Source: Elysia chlorotica (Eukaryota > Mollusca > Gastropoda > Plakobranchidae). Taken from it: a stretch of 64,000 nt of DNA. Both the position numbers and the translations under genes were made by a program. Under the pieces are notes generated by a model. It was given only the letters and a program-made list of their open reading frames with translations. It had not been told where the DNA came from and did not search any database. Positions within the stretch are counted from its first letter, which is position 1. Each line of letters starts with the position of its first letter. The stretch covers positions 91,184 to 155,183 of the forward strand of contig RQTK01001121.1 in assembly GCA_003991915.1 (NCBI GenBank). Direction: 5' to 3'. Positions 10,991 to 23,400 of the stretch are shown piece by piece.

Positions 10991-13900
10991 CTGAAAAGAG
11001 TGATAGAGGTTCAGTTAGAAACATGTTTGAGACATTCTTTTAGGTAATGTGTGTGTACAAATCTGTTAACATGTTATGTTTTTCCATTGAAAAAAGGGAA
11101 AAAATACCGGACACCTTGTAATAAAAAAGAGCTCATTTATTTTTAATAGTTTGTTAGATGAAAGATTCAAGCCACTCTTCTCCCCCTTTCCTCACTGCTC
11201 AATTTTCTTTCTGTGACCTACCTCTTTTACTGTAAACTACACTACATGATGCCAGTTATGGTTTCCGAGAGAAAGGTTATTTTTTTAGTATCAAAGCGGC
11301 ACATCTTTAGTGGTCTAATTTAAACGAGATTTGAAGCGTCTGGTATGCAACATTGTAAGCTTGCATACATTTCTGGTTTCTTAGATCCGAGGGTGGGTAT
11401 AAAATTAATTTGTTGGATCAAAGGTAGTTTACGAAAGACATAGCATAAGAAAAATTGGGGATGTTTATCTGTTAGTTGAATGTAGAGTGTTTTGTATACC
11501 CGAATTTTGTTGTATTTGAGGTGTACTGTACTGAGTTATGATTATTGTAATTTTATGAAATGAGGATGGTAAAGCATAGTTTAATTTTTGTTTTTTTGTT
11601 TTTTTTTTATGGCAAAAGTTCACTAGATATTGCTTCCCTTCTAAATTCCTAAAACCTACTGACAGTGCTGATGAGGTGTTTGTTCTACATGCCTTTTGGC
11701 ATAAGTCTCAATAATGCCATAATCGTTGCACCATGAAGATATGCTACTTACAAGGTTGACGAGGTACTTGTTCTTCTCTTGCTCCAGGTCTATGATTCCT
11801 CCTTTGGCTTTCTGCCGAGCAAACTGCTTCGCCATCTTGGCCTGCTGTTCCTTCATGGCAGGGGAGATAACAAATGCTGGTCCGTCCTCCTCAGGCTGAT
11901 CTTCTTCACAATCGGTCTTGACAGAAAGCGACTCTTCACCCAGGGGAGAACGGCACACTGGGCATTCAATGACTTTTACCTGGAGTTGGGGGTGTGAAAA
12001 AGAAAAAATATTTTTGGGGGTGAAAATTGGAGCAGGTTGTAAAGAGGCAAATCAGCTCTACAGATCTATAATTCAAGCCACCAAGATAATCTATTAGTAT
12101 TATAGTGGGTACATGCATACAACTAACCAAGATAATCCAACTTAAAAAAAAATATAATAGCGTTCTGGTATGTGATTAGAGCTCTAATGCTTCCTTAGAA
12201 TTAAAGGGAACTGATTGACCTAACAGATAGAAAAATGGAAGGCTAAATCACTTTTTGAGTTTTAACTTCTAACATATGATTAAGATCAGGGGGTGAACTG
12301 GAAAAAAAATAGCACTGCGTTTGTCAACCAATCAGGAGGCTCCCTGTTGTTGTATGTTGGCCTGTTTTCCTCCCTCACTGGTTAAATCAGTGTCAGTATA
12401 ATGTGATCGGTTGATATCTCAGTGTGACAGCACATTAAATTGCGAGATGTAAGTCTTGGGACCCGTCCACAGTATAGCCTTGCTGCTGACATTAAGAAGT
12501 AACCACTCCAATGTTTGTCATGCAAACCTTTTTCTCCTCGGACATCTCTCGGTGCCTCATGTCATTCTCTTCCTGGATCTCCTCAGCTATTTTCATGCGA
12601 CTGTGCTCCAGGTAGCGCCACAGGCAGCTGTTGTGGAAATAGTGGTAGCAGGCGGTGCGGTGGAACTGGTCGTCTTCTCGGAAGTGTTCCAGGCAGAGCA
12701 CACAGGGGCAGTGGGGGACGTTGCCCTCGGTGAGGCAGTCTTTGGCCATCTGGCAATGTGGGAGGGAAGGAGGCAGAGAGATTAATAATATTAGATAAAA
12801 CGAAATCTGCTTTAGTTAAATAAACCCTTTGGTGGGGATGGTCTAAAAGTTTAAACAGTGACAGCAAAAAAAAAAGAGAAAGAAGTGGAGTCTCCAAATG
12901 GTTTAAATAAAGCCATAACTCATCTAAGCGGGCTTTATCTCGAGTAGATTTAAATGTAAGTCATTAGAATGATCAAAAAAATATGTAATAAGACAACTTC
13001 AGTTCACAGAAATGAAAAGGAAATAAAATAGCACTACCTAAAAATATTGTGTTTTTCCATGGGAGACTGGATTATCAAGTAGGCTATAGAACCAGGTTTT
13101 AATTCAAAATGATTTTTAACAAATTGGCAAGCCTAAAACAAGTAGTTTACCTTACAAACTACAGTAAAATAAAATTTCGTTTCCTTATTTTCTTAGACAA
13201 ATTCTCACCTCTATAAGAGTAAAGAGCATAACTTCGCCGACACATTCATGTGCTTTGGAAATCATGTCCTCCACCAAACTGAAATTTGAAACACAATAAC
13301 ACAGATCAATAAAGATTGTACATTAATACACTATCTGGATGTAAAAAATAAGTATTATAAAACGAAAACAGAAATGTTGGTTCTATTATTTGACTTTCAC
13401 AACCCTTATTATTCAAAGAAAATTTTTTTAAATGAACGATCAGAACATTTGTGTGTAATGTACTGTGAACAGTTCACCCTAGATGTCTGTAGACATGAAT
13501 GAAAGAAAGCATTTACAAGAGTAGACATCTCACCTTGCAACTTCTTCCTCCCCAAGGCCCCGAGGATTTTTTATGTCTATGGCTGGAATCTCATCAGGGT
13601 ACTGCAGCAGGAAGAGATATGTTAAGAGCATAACTATGTGTGACCTGGCATTTAAAAAAAATTAGTTTGTATAATTATGAGTCTCACTTTAGTTTGGACT
13701 TTCCTAATCTCATCTCCTTCATATCACCGATCGACAACTAAGTGATTTACTGTTCCCCTTGTTTATCCAAAGCTAATCAGGAACTGAGAATACATTGTTC
13801 ATGCTGCAGCTATATTATTCACTCTACCTTATTCATTTTTTTTATAGAATCCATTTTTGTACAAACCCCTTTAGTTCTATATATTTTGATCAAATTCAAT

Positions 13901-14781
13901 TTTTTCGGAGTACCTTTTCTATTCCTATCTAGAATATTATCACTACCTGGCTGTTTAGTTTTGCTATAGCATGTATCTTGTTGGCATCAGAATGATTGCA
14001 TCAACACCACATAGTTCTTTCAGTTTAAAGTATCAGTGTTGTTTTGTTACCCTTTCTTAAAATCTATAACTTCATCATATTACCCAACAAGGGCCCAGAG
14101 GGTGAACTCTCTAGAATTGCTTGATATTTTTGACATGCTATCATACACCATAAATAGCCAGCAAATGAGTTGACTAAGAAATAACATAACTACACTACTT
14201 GGTAATTTCATGTTTGAACAATGCTCACATAACTTTTTTAAATACAATAATAAAAAAAAAGAAAAACACATTTCAAGAAATAATACAATAAATTATAATA
14301 GTACAAAAAAAAAAAAGAAAAACAAAGTTCACGAAATAATATATATAGTAAAATCACAATAGTAAAAAAAAAAAGAAAAAAGAAAAACACATTTCAAGAA
14401 ATAATGTAGTATTGTTCCTCACATAAACATTATGAAACAAAAGAAAGAAAATGGAGAAAAAACCTTTGGAGTTGGAGTGAAGACCACAGTCATACACACA
14501 AACTGTTTGTCGAGCTCATCCCCAGTGGACGGATGCAAAACAAGCTCGATCGTGTCCAACGTTCCACTGAGCCGAGAGAAAAAAAAATCAAGCCATTACA
14601 CTTTGCATATGTGCTATGATAGAAGCATTATACACAGTTATGGTTGAACATAGTTCACTGGAAGTTATCGCTTTTTTTCAACAAAATGTATGTTGTCATT
14701 TATAAGTAAAATCAAATGTTAAATTATTGATCAGAAGTTGGAGGAAAGAGGGAGGGAAAGTTAAATTGATAGAGAGAAGTC

Positions 14782-14832
<51 letters not shown>

Positions 14833-16139
14833 GTAAAAAGAAGTTGGCAAAGAGATAGAGGGAAAAGGGGCCGAGAGGGGGTGACAGAAATGAAAACGAA
14901 CGAGCGAATGAAAGATTATCAGTAAAAAAATTAGGACTGTTATTGTAAATCTAGATCACCTTGAGCCTAGATAAAGATATTGAGTCTAGGGTAGACAGAA
15001 AGAAAGGGAGAGATAAATTTAGGAAAGAGATTGGAAGAGACAGACCGACGGAGAAATGGAATGCATGAATGGATGAGAGACTATCAATGAATGGGAGTAG
15101 TGGAGATTTGAATGTTGGTCTTGAGGAATCAAGAGGGAAAAAGTAATGCCTGGCAACTAGGAGATTACATGTAAAAACAAACACAAGCCTTGCCAATATC
15201 TACCTCTGATGCAACAGACCATGAAACCTGCTGCTTGCAGGTAGATTTTGTAACATTCTTTCCCTAGCATTGAGTCACAAAGAAGCAACGCTCAGTGTCA
15301 TCGGAGGCATTGAAATCACCACATGATGCGTGTTAATTTATTGATGGCTCCATTGGAAATACATGACTGAATTTTATTTCCAGATAATATTTTCCCATTT
15401 CACGATGATTTTATATCTTCTAAAGAAAAAATTATGCACCCCCCCCCAGCATCTTTTCCGATTTCGCGGGTCCAAACGTATATCTTAAATATATGTATAT
15501 TATGCTATAATTTATAAATCTATATGTGTCAATTACTCACTCTGCCTTTCGCATGTAGGACAACTCACTGATGTAGATCGCCTCTAGGGCCTCTAGCTCT
15601 GTTTCAATGGGGCTGGCAAGTCAAACAAATATAAGAAAAAACAACTTCAGGTAAAGAGCTTTAAATTTCTAAGTGTAAATGTTTCATAATTGAGAACATT
15701 TAAATCACAATAAGAATGATATCTACATGTATGATGTATAATTTTCTAAAATGTGGACAGATTTTAAACTTTTTTATGAACGTTTCTTTACTTAAAAAGA
15801 AGACAATTTTTAAAATGGTAGTGTACTCAGTTTGATCCCTTCATCTGGCAAATTTTTTTGTCAAATTTTGTCCCCTACTGTTTGGGTTGGTGTCAGGAAT
15901 AATGTGACTAGCTGAGAGTGAGACAGGAGTTCTGGTGTCCGTGCACTGCCTAAATTGTGTAGCAGCACAGTTTTCAAAAATTAGTCTTGGTACTTGTTGC
16001 TATACATGATCCTCATTAGGAGCCTCGGAGAAGTAGATCTTAGAAGTAGATAAGATCTTGATCAAGATTTTAATATTAAATTTTGTCAGTAGGCCTAGAG
16101 TGTAACTTGCTCTTACTTTTCTTCGTTGCTGTCACTCAT
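7787..16139 (-). CDS. RNF25: RNF25-type RWD-RING E3 ubiquitin ligase with very long C-terminal tail
   Basis: E3 ligase; in other animals RNF25 works with RNF14 in ubiquitination on stalled ribosomes. Exons in gene order are 16117-16139, 15541-15612, 14464-14566, 13534-13601, 13209-13278, 12528-12749, 11752-11979 and 7787-10990; phases join to give 1,329 residues. Residues about 8-112 form the RWD domain (ELEALEAIYISEL, YPDEIPAIDIKNPRGL). Residues about 128-195 form the RING: CVLC, ACYHYFHNSC, then CPVC in the next exon. GGIIDLEQEKNKYLVNL at about 246-262 matches the conserved segment after the RING in RNF25. Human RNF25 is 459 residues, so the last exon adds a much longer low-complexity tail than expected. 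The start is the first ATG, eight residues before the RWD begins. Identity is strong; ligase function is inferred from the intact RING ligands. Confidence 0.92.
11752..12749 (-). CDS. RNF25: RNF25 exons encoding the RING finger
   Basis: Exons 12528-12749 and 11752-11979 split the RING between HNSC and CPVC. The first holds C128-x2-C131 and the CYHYFHNSC core; the second begins VKVIECPVC. Both are phase 0. Intron 11980-12527 carries a plus-strand SINE ending close to the donor of the first exon. Confidence 0.9.
12370..12511 (+). mobile_element. tRNA-derived SINE body fragment
   Basis: It contains TCAGTGTCAGTATAATG, GACAGCACATTAAATTG, AAGTCTTGGGACCCGTCCAC and AGTATAGCC, the shared body of the SINE family. 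It is antisense to RNF25 and ends about 16 bp from the exon donor at 12528. Confidence 0.65.
14241..14408. repeat. Three tandem units of about 70 bp
   Basis: Three imperfect units share AAAAAAGAAAAACA, then TTTCAAGAAATAAT (or TTCACGAAATAAT). They lie about 55 bp from the RNF25 exon at 14464. Confidence 0.7.
14784..14830. repeat. (GA)n microsatellite in purine-rich intron
   Basis: A perfect GA dinucleotide run sits within a longer purine-rich stretch (about 14740-15070) in the RNF25 intron between 14567 and 15540. Confidence 0.9.
15870..15985 (+). mobile_element. tRNA-derived SINE body fragment
   Basis: CCCCTACTGTTTGGGTTGGTGTCAG, TAATGTGACTAGCTGAGA, GACAGGAGT and GTAGCAGCACAG elements match the central part of the family. 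It lies in RNF25 intron 1. Confidence 0.55.
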
Positions 16140-17214
16140 TATTACGGTTGCCTTGAGATGAAGATCGCTAATATGAAAACTACCACATTTGAATCTAGAT
16201 ATCTAGATCTAGATCTATACACATGATTTGTCCATCATAAGCTCCGTGTTTAAATGTTGGAGATTGAAAATTCTCCCAGATCCACCAGTCGAATTAAAAC
16301 TGCCTATAGGATAGTTTGTTTTTAAAAGTAGATTGGAGGAATCAGCTGTAACGCTGGACAATCAAGGTAGATCATCAATGAAAAATTCACTGCTTGTCAC
16401 ACGGCGTACCGAGACATGCAAGAAGACTGTCAGAGACTGACATTATTCGAAGAAAATAAGAGATCGAAAACGAAAGGAGGCCAACATGTCGGCAGAACAA
16501 AAGAGGGTGTCCACATACACGGTCTAGGTACACGGTAACCTTGTACCAAAAAAAAAACCTTGTACCTAGCTCGAGATCTGTAGCATGTCTACATACACGG
16601 TACCCATACATAATAAATACATATAAATCTATGACGGTACCCTCTCATGCAAAACTTCCGATTGTCTTCCCTAAGTCTCCAACTAATCGCGCGCGCGCGT
16701 GTGTGTGTGTGTGTGTAGCTCTGCGCTATTTTATGTGTGAAGAGTATTAACTTTGTGTTGCATATTTTAATACCCAGCATACCTTTCAATACAAAGATGA
16801 TTTTATAATCTTGATCTATGCTATATTCGAGTCAGAATAGTACACGGGTTTGATTACTCAATTTTAGATTTTAAAACCTGTATTTATAAAATCGTGACAA
16901 CGGCCAATACAACCAGTATTGATGGGACCAGAAAAAAAAAACATTTTTCAGACCTCCTTCGGCGTAAGGCCCCGCGATCTGATAATCACCAACGTTGGGT
17001 TTTGTTGTTGTTGTTGTTTGTTTTTGTTTGGGTTTTTTATTTTGCTTTTTTTTTGTTTTGTTTGCGGGCACTACTATCTACAAGTTTTATAACGCAAGCG
17101 GCAACACGCTGTCACGAGTGTGGAATTTAACATGCAGCAGAATGGAAAAGTTTTGTTATGGTTACGGATACATTGCAGAGTGTGGTAATTGTTTGTATGT
17201 TTGTGAGAGAGGGG

Positions 17215-17216
<2 letters not shown>

Positions 17217-17252
<36 letters not shown>
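17217..17252. repeat. (GA)n microsatellite
   Basis: A near-perfect AG/GA run. Confidence 0.9.
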
Positions 17253-17256
<4 letters not shown>

Positions 17257-17324
17257 TTAGCTTAATGTACAACGTCAACACGGCTATTATTATACTGATC
17301 ACTGACAGTTGTACGTGCTGCCAC

Positions 17325-17490
17325 ACATAGACTCCTGTCTCAGCCAGTCAAAGTTTCATAGTGAGACCGCCGAAACCAGCAGTGGGCAAAATCAGACAAA
17401 TGTATTTTTGTCCGATCGTGGGATTCAAACGGCGGATCTTCCGATGTGGCGACTAAAGCTCTACCACTTGAACTAGTTCACCTTTGAAAG
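17325..17490 (-). mobile_element. tRNA-derived SINE, head-containing copy
   Basis: On the minus strand the head reads TTCAAGTGGTAGAGCTTTAG (A-box-like), then a B-box-like TTTGAATCCC. The linker follows, then GACTGGCTGAGACAGGAGT. It is the clearest tRNA-like head in the window. Confidence 0.7.
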
Positions 17491-18730
17491 GAGGAGAGAG
17501 AGAGAGAAAGAGATACAGAGATGTAGATTGACACTGATCTATGTAGATAGAGAGCATTTGGGAGAGAGTGACGGAGGGGTTGGGAGGGGGAGGGGAAAGA
17601 GGGGGAGGAGGGTGGTGGAAATAGTGGATGGCAAGAAGAATGAGGCTCTAGAATGGAAATGGATAGTAATTATTATTTCTATAAGGCCTGTAATCACTCT
17701 TATCATTGTTATTTTTAGTGTTGTCACAACAGTTATTGTTATGATTATTTGTATTACTATCATCTTTATTATTAGAATATGTGCATTAGATATACACATA
17801 AAATTGCCCAACACTACCGCCTCTTTGTCCTCTTTTGGTCATTTTAAACGATGAAAGCAATAACAAATGTGTAATATATATATTTCTAAATTAAAGTTCT
17901 CATTTACTCTTGTTTACTCTTGATCCACACTCAAACTAATCAAGATCTAAATCTATAGATTAGAAAAGAGATACGAATAAGACAAGTTAAGAATACATTG
18001 ATCTAGACCCAGAACACGTTATGCTCCATTTAATTTGGCCACCGTTGCGGTATCTTTTTCCCCCAAAAACACGCGTAACGTGTTAATTTTTCGTGTTCAG
18101 GGCATCTCGCTTTCGACATGGCTAAGTTTGTACATTGTTATTGTTTGTAAATAACTTCAAACGAAAGTTCCTCGAGCTCAAAGGGCGCAGAATTATTGTT
18201 CCAACGATTAAGGTTCGAACATAACGATTACATTGTTTCATCCCCCCCCCCCTTTTTTCCCCGCTTTAAAAAAAAAAAAACACATTTGCGCGCATGTTAT
18301 AGGCGAAAATAATGATCTCTTTTTTAAGGTATTGTTAGTTCGCAGATGAATTGTTTGCCTGTTAAATACATGTATTAAAATGTTTTTGTATTCATTCAAG
18401 TGACAAACAAACAAAAATTAAAAAAATAGAAATTTTTCTTGAGGCTAAATTACATGAAGATCCACCATCCCATGTCCCTAGATTATGAGCTGCTGGCAAT
18501 GAAACAAAGCACCAGCGAAGGTGAAGAAGATTCGCACGTGAAGCGTGATGAGATTGACGATTCAAACAACAACAACAACAACAACAACAACAATAACAAC
18601 AATAAAACACAATGAAATTGGACCATAGCGTATTAAAAGAACGCCCAAAAATGAATTGGAAATGAACAAAATGGGAAGGTTCGAATACAATGTGAAGCTG
18701 ATGGGCATAACATACAGATGGACCAATTAA

Positions 18731-19405
18731 AAAATCGGACGTTTCCCTTTATTTTGGAATGGCATTCTTCAAATGGTCGACGCAAAAAACAATAGCCTGT
18801 TAAACACTACATCTGATTTGAATAAATCAATTGATGACGTACCGCAGTGCGGCTGGTTTGAAAAAAATTGTATCACTTCCAAACTGACATGTTCCAATTT
18901 AGTGAAAAAATGGCATGAAACTGTCCGCATCATCAAATAAAGCAGAGGCATTCCAAGGTGAGGAGAGCACCTATTGATTATGGTGACGCAAATGAATCAC
19001 AGATGAGTCCCTCAAATAATGACAGAGTAGAGACATTTCTTCCGTTTATGAACCATTTCCTATCATCTATTCAGAAATTATCACTCGTTTGTATTAAAAA
19101 TGTGTGATGAGGAGTTGAAAACCGTAAAACAGAGACTAGTATATTTACCATTCACAAATGATTTACGCATTTCTTTATCACACTCATGAGCCGCACTAGT
19201 TAACAAAGTTACGAAACATCTTTTTTTTTTTTTTAAAGAAGAACCAAAAGAAATAAACCCAGTGTTACGCCTTCGCAGGCTTACTTTTAACAAGCAAGTC
19301 CAACACACATTTCCAAATGTTAAAACTGCACCCAGAATAATACTTAGTCCTCATATTATTAAAAATCAGCGAGGAAATTATCTTTTCAAAGAACAACAAG
19401 AATAG
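18731..19405 (+). pseudogene. Decayed hAT/ZMYM1-like transposase fragment
   Basis: Several short plus-strand open stretches in shifting frames read as one degraded protein. The first, with FPLFWNGILQMV and ending KKWHETVRIIK, is followed after a frameshift by RRAPIDYGDANESQ and VETFLPFMNHFLSSIQ. Next comes CDEELKTVKQRLVYLPF, and then RRLTFNKQVQHTFPNVKTAPRIIL. The last resembles the FPN-x-x-x-ALRI-x-L start of the hAT dimerisation domain; the DYG...V-x-x-F segment resembles ZMYM1-like hAT proteins. Stops and frameshifts make it non-functional. The class is an inference from memory of these motifs. Confidence 0.5.
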
Positions 19406-20363
19406 TTTGTCAACCTGTGTCTTATGATCATCACACCAAAATGTTATCCGTGACCTGAAATAATTAAATATGAAAACAAAACAAAAACAACAAACGTGAC
19501 ATAGTTATTAGAATATTAAAACCATTCATCAGTGATAACATCCTTACTCTACACCTTTGGCTCACCCAAACGACATGTAAAACGCGCTGTAAACAAACAA
19601 TAATAATTATCATAGACCACAGATGTCTATGAATAGCCATCTGTGTCATATACCAATCATTAATTTGAAGGAGCTACCTGAGATTGTGAGAGACACGACA
19701 GTGCTTGATTAAGGTGTGCAAATGTTGACCCCTGGCCCAGGTGCAACCGATGCGTGTAGGCTTGTCCCAATTTTAATTTTATCAAAAAGTTGTGATTTTT
19801 AATATGAGTTCGGGTCGCTGATTTAAAAACAACTAATTACACTGTAGATTTGTTGTACGTTGTCTCCTTTCTGACTGTCCAGTTAGCCTTATGATGTCAC
19901 AAACCAGCTGAGGTGCGTATGACTCTCATTAGAATCGAACATCGAATTTCGGTGGGATGTAAATTTCATTCCGACGTATTATTTTGTCAGCGATCCCACA
20001 CACCGGCGCCGACCTTCCATAACGCTTTCGGCGCATAATAATATCTAGTAGATATGAGATCGAATTTTGCGGCTTCCCCGAACCCATGTGTTTATACTGT
20101 CCAAGAGCAATTTGAACACCACTTAAGCGGACAAACACTATCGAACATAATCAAGCTTGGGGGACTTTTTGTACAAAAACGAAACAAATGGAACGCCGAC
20201 ATTCTACTTTGTAAAGAAAATCAAGATTATAAAAAGTGGGCAATCAGAACGACAAAAAATCACAATTGTTCATAATATTACAATTATTGCAAGATCAAAA
20301 CTTCGTGTTCCAGTACAGTGAAATTTAATTTAAAATGTAAAGTAAGTTATTCATCACAATAAA

Positions 20364-20371
20364 TGACGTCA
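20364..20371 (+). promoter_or_regulatory. Perfect CRE palindrome (TGACGTCA) upstream of DNTTIP1
   Basis: A full CREB/ATF consensus lies 64 bp upstream of the proposed DNTTIP1 ATG, in a locally CpG-containing stretch. Position and perfection suggest a promoter element; function is not shown. Confidence 0.45.
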
Positions 20372-20435
20372 TCAAACATTGCCGTCTAACCTCGCCGATC
20401 GCGAACTGTTCAACCTTCCTGCATGTTTACACAAA

Positions 20436-23400
20436 ATGGCCGAGGAGTTGGATAGGCGATCGAAGCAGAAAAAGAGTTTTGCATCGAATCAAAAAATGCC
20501 AGGGTTAGTATTATTTATGCATGTGTCATATTAAGCGTTACTCACAAGAGATGCATGTCATATTACGACCGTGTACAAATTTTAAACAAAAGCCCTTAGG
20601 ATCCAAGTAGAATAATCGAGTCGATACGGTTTGCAAAACGGGAATGGTTGCCACTGTTTTGGTACCTCCTGGTCTAGATTAGTGTGATTAGATCTATGTC
20701 TGTAAGACACCCACCCATAGTCTACATGCATTCAATCCCATTAATTTGTCTAGAAAAGCATTATGTATCCTTTTTGACGCCGCAGATGCTAGATACTTGA
20801 GTAACTTGTAGTTTTTAGACTAGATCTAGTCTAGATGTAGATTCTAGATCTAATTTAGACTTTCTCTTAAAATCTAGATCTAGATCTAGATTCTCTAGAT
20901 ATATAGATCTAGATTCTCTAGATATATAGATCTAGATTCTTTAGATATATAGATCTAGATCTAGACATCCTTGTTCTAGATTTCCGTATAGTATGTAGAA
21001 TGATCTAGATTCTAGGCCTAATAAATATTATCCACTTAAAGCTGCATTAAAACTATACTTTCTACTCATCTTCGACTTAAGTGTTCCAAAAAAACAAACC
21101 GAAATGTGGGTGCATTCAATGTATGTAGCGCAATGCACACACTACAATATTACTTATTAGTGATTTATGAGATTAAGAACATGGGGTATAGTTTTTAATT
21201 GCAAAATGTCAAAGTTTTTAAAGCAAACAATGTATAAGTACCATAAAAAGATGACATTCCTAAAAGGAGTGTAAATATAATTTCTATTTCCCTGGTACAC
21301 TAGATCTAGGTTCCCATTAGCACATCGCACCGTTTTTACCTTCAACCTTATAAATTAAATAAAAAAGGCACAATTTTTCTTCTGAAAATTGAGACTGTTG
21401 TCTTGCTTACATTTATCATAAAATTAAAGAACAGACTTGATGACTCAGTTCAATATATTGCATATAATTTTGTGCAGAATTTTATTTCCTAAATCATTTA
21501 AAATGTATTTTTTCAATTGAAACTGAATATAATCTTTATAATGGTTTAAAACAAGTTACAATTGAGCATGATTGCCATCTGTCAATTTCACTATGGTCTG
21601 ATAATCTGAGCTGTAACCTAGGAGTAAAATTGAAGTTATATCAAAGAGTTTTAACTTAAATCTGGTTGCACACAGTCTCTGATCTGATATAAAATCACTC
21701 GATTATACATTCATCAAATTGTTCTTATCTAGATCTATACATCTGAGCCTTTATAATAGATCTGGAGCTAAAAATAAATTTTCTCAATTTATGATTGGAT
21801 GCTAGACTGCATGCTAAGAAATTTTTGTCAGTAAGGGTGTAGTGCACAAGATATTTTTTGCCTTAACATTTTTTGTATACAAGTGAGCAGGACTTTTAAT
21901 GTTATGTGTTTTTTTTTTATTATTCTTATTCCAGTGAAAATGGATCTGACAGTGATGTCCTTGGTCAATCTGGTAAAAAGAAAGGCAGACCACCCAAAGG
22001 AAGTGTGGCGTTGAATTCAGCAAATATTCTCTCAGCACAACCAACCACAACCGCTTCCATGTCTAATTCAGCATCGAAAACGGTTGCAGCTATTCTGAAA
22101 CAAACCAAAGACCACAGACCTGCTAAAGAGCCGACTGTTCAAAGAATAGCTGACCCACAACAGCAACAGAATGTCGGCAACAAGAAGAAAGGAAAGGTAG
22201 GCTCAGCTGCCACATTATCGCCACATCGTGAGCACATGTCTAAGTCGTCCCCCTTGCTAAACCAGCTGAGCATGTCATCACCGCTAGGAAGTTCCCTGAT
22301 GGCGGCGGAGAGTCCCCTGAGCAGGGTGAGCTCCCCTCCATCCGCTTCGCCTGCTATGTCCCCCTCCTCCGGCCCTCTGCGGGGAGTTTCCCCATTGGGA
22401 AAAGAGCAGAGTCAAATGATCACCACTAAGGCGTCATCGCTCAGCCGAGACCTGTCACCGTCTCGTATCACGGCTCAGATGGTGAAGGTCATGGGCGAGA
22501 CGACTAGCACCACAGTGACCACAACCACTACATCAACACCGAATCTGCTGCGATCTGCGCTGCAAGGCAACATGCCAGACCCCATGGGGATTCTTAACGC
22601 CTCAAAACAAGACATGGTGACAGGTCCCTCCGCTCATTCATCATCCTCATCATCATCATCCTCCTCATCTTCCTCAGCATCGTCTGCTGAGACTGTTCTC
22701 TATGGAGGGTTTAATTCACCTAGCTCTATAGCAAAAACTATTGCGAACATTTCTGCGGCTGCTGGCATCAACAGTAACAGTATCTCTGCCGGGCGCAGCC
22801 TGCAGCTTCAGAAACAATCTCACACTTTCAGCAAGATGCTTACAACCCTCAGTGGTTCAGAAGGCTTTGAGAGTCTCAACGCCAGTAACTCGAACACCAG
22901 CTCTCCCCACCATGGCCACATGCTGCAACCGCTCCAACCATCACAGTTTCAGACCATGATTCTGCCTGACTGTGGCCTGGACGAGGTGCCGCATCACACA
23001 TCCCTGTCGACAGTGGAGGATCTGCTCTCAGCGACTGATGGGACTATCCAGACTGTCAACGTATCTCACATCCCAAAGACAACGTCTCTTAACAGGTTTG
23101 TACTGGGGAGTTAAAATTTAGTTTCATGTGATACACGTGTACAGAGTTTAAGAAAAAATCCAGGTTTGATTTCTAAAGGATGAGGTGAAAAAAAAAAAAA
23201 TTACACAAGCCATGAATTAATATCTAAATATATGTAGCGTATCCTATATCATTTTGAATTGATCCAAGCCAAATGTGTTTCCAAAAGTATTTTGAATGCA
23301 ATTGAAAGAAAGTACAGTTTTGTTGTGTTTGTGCCCACATTATAGTGTTATACTGTAGAAAGTTTCAGCTCTGAACATTAAAGAAGTCTCATTGATTTCT

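Larger units (their letters stand above)
16140..20435. other. Divergent intergenic region between RNF25 and DNTTIP1
   Basis: This 4.3-kb region separates the start of RNF25 (minus) from the start of DNTTIP1 (plus), so both promoters must lie here. It holds a CTAGATC-rich patch (16191-16220), a CG/GT dinucleotide run (16689-16717), a GTT-rich run (about 16998-17060), a GA run, a SINE, a C/A-homopolymer patch near 18241-18280, an AAC run (18571-18603) and a broken transposase. No further gene is supported. Confidence 0.65.

Noticed and set aside
20054-20275. 73-codon plus-strand frame and a 69-codon minus-strand frame just upstream of DNTTIP1
   Set aside because: Overlapping frames on both strands without recognisable homology; possibly mobile-element debris but nothing firm.
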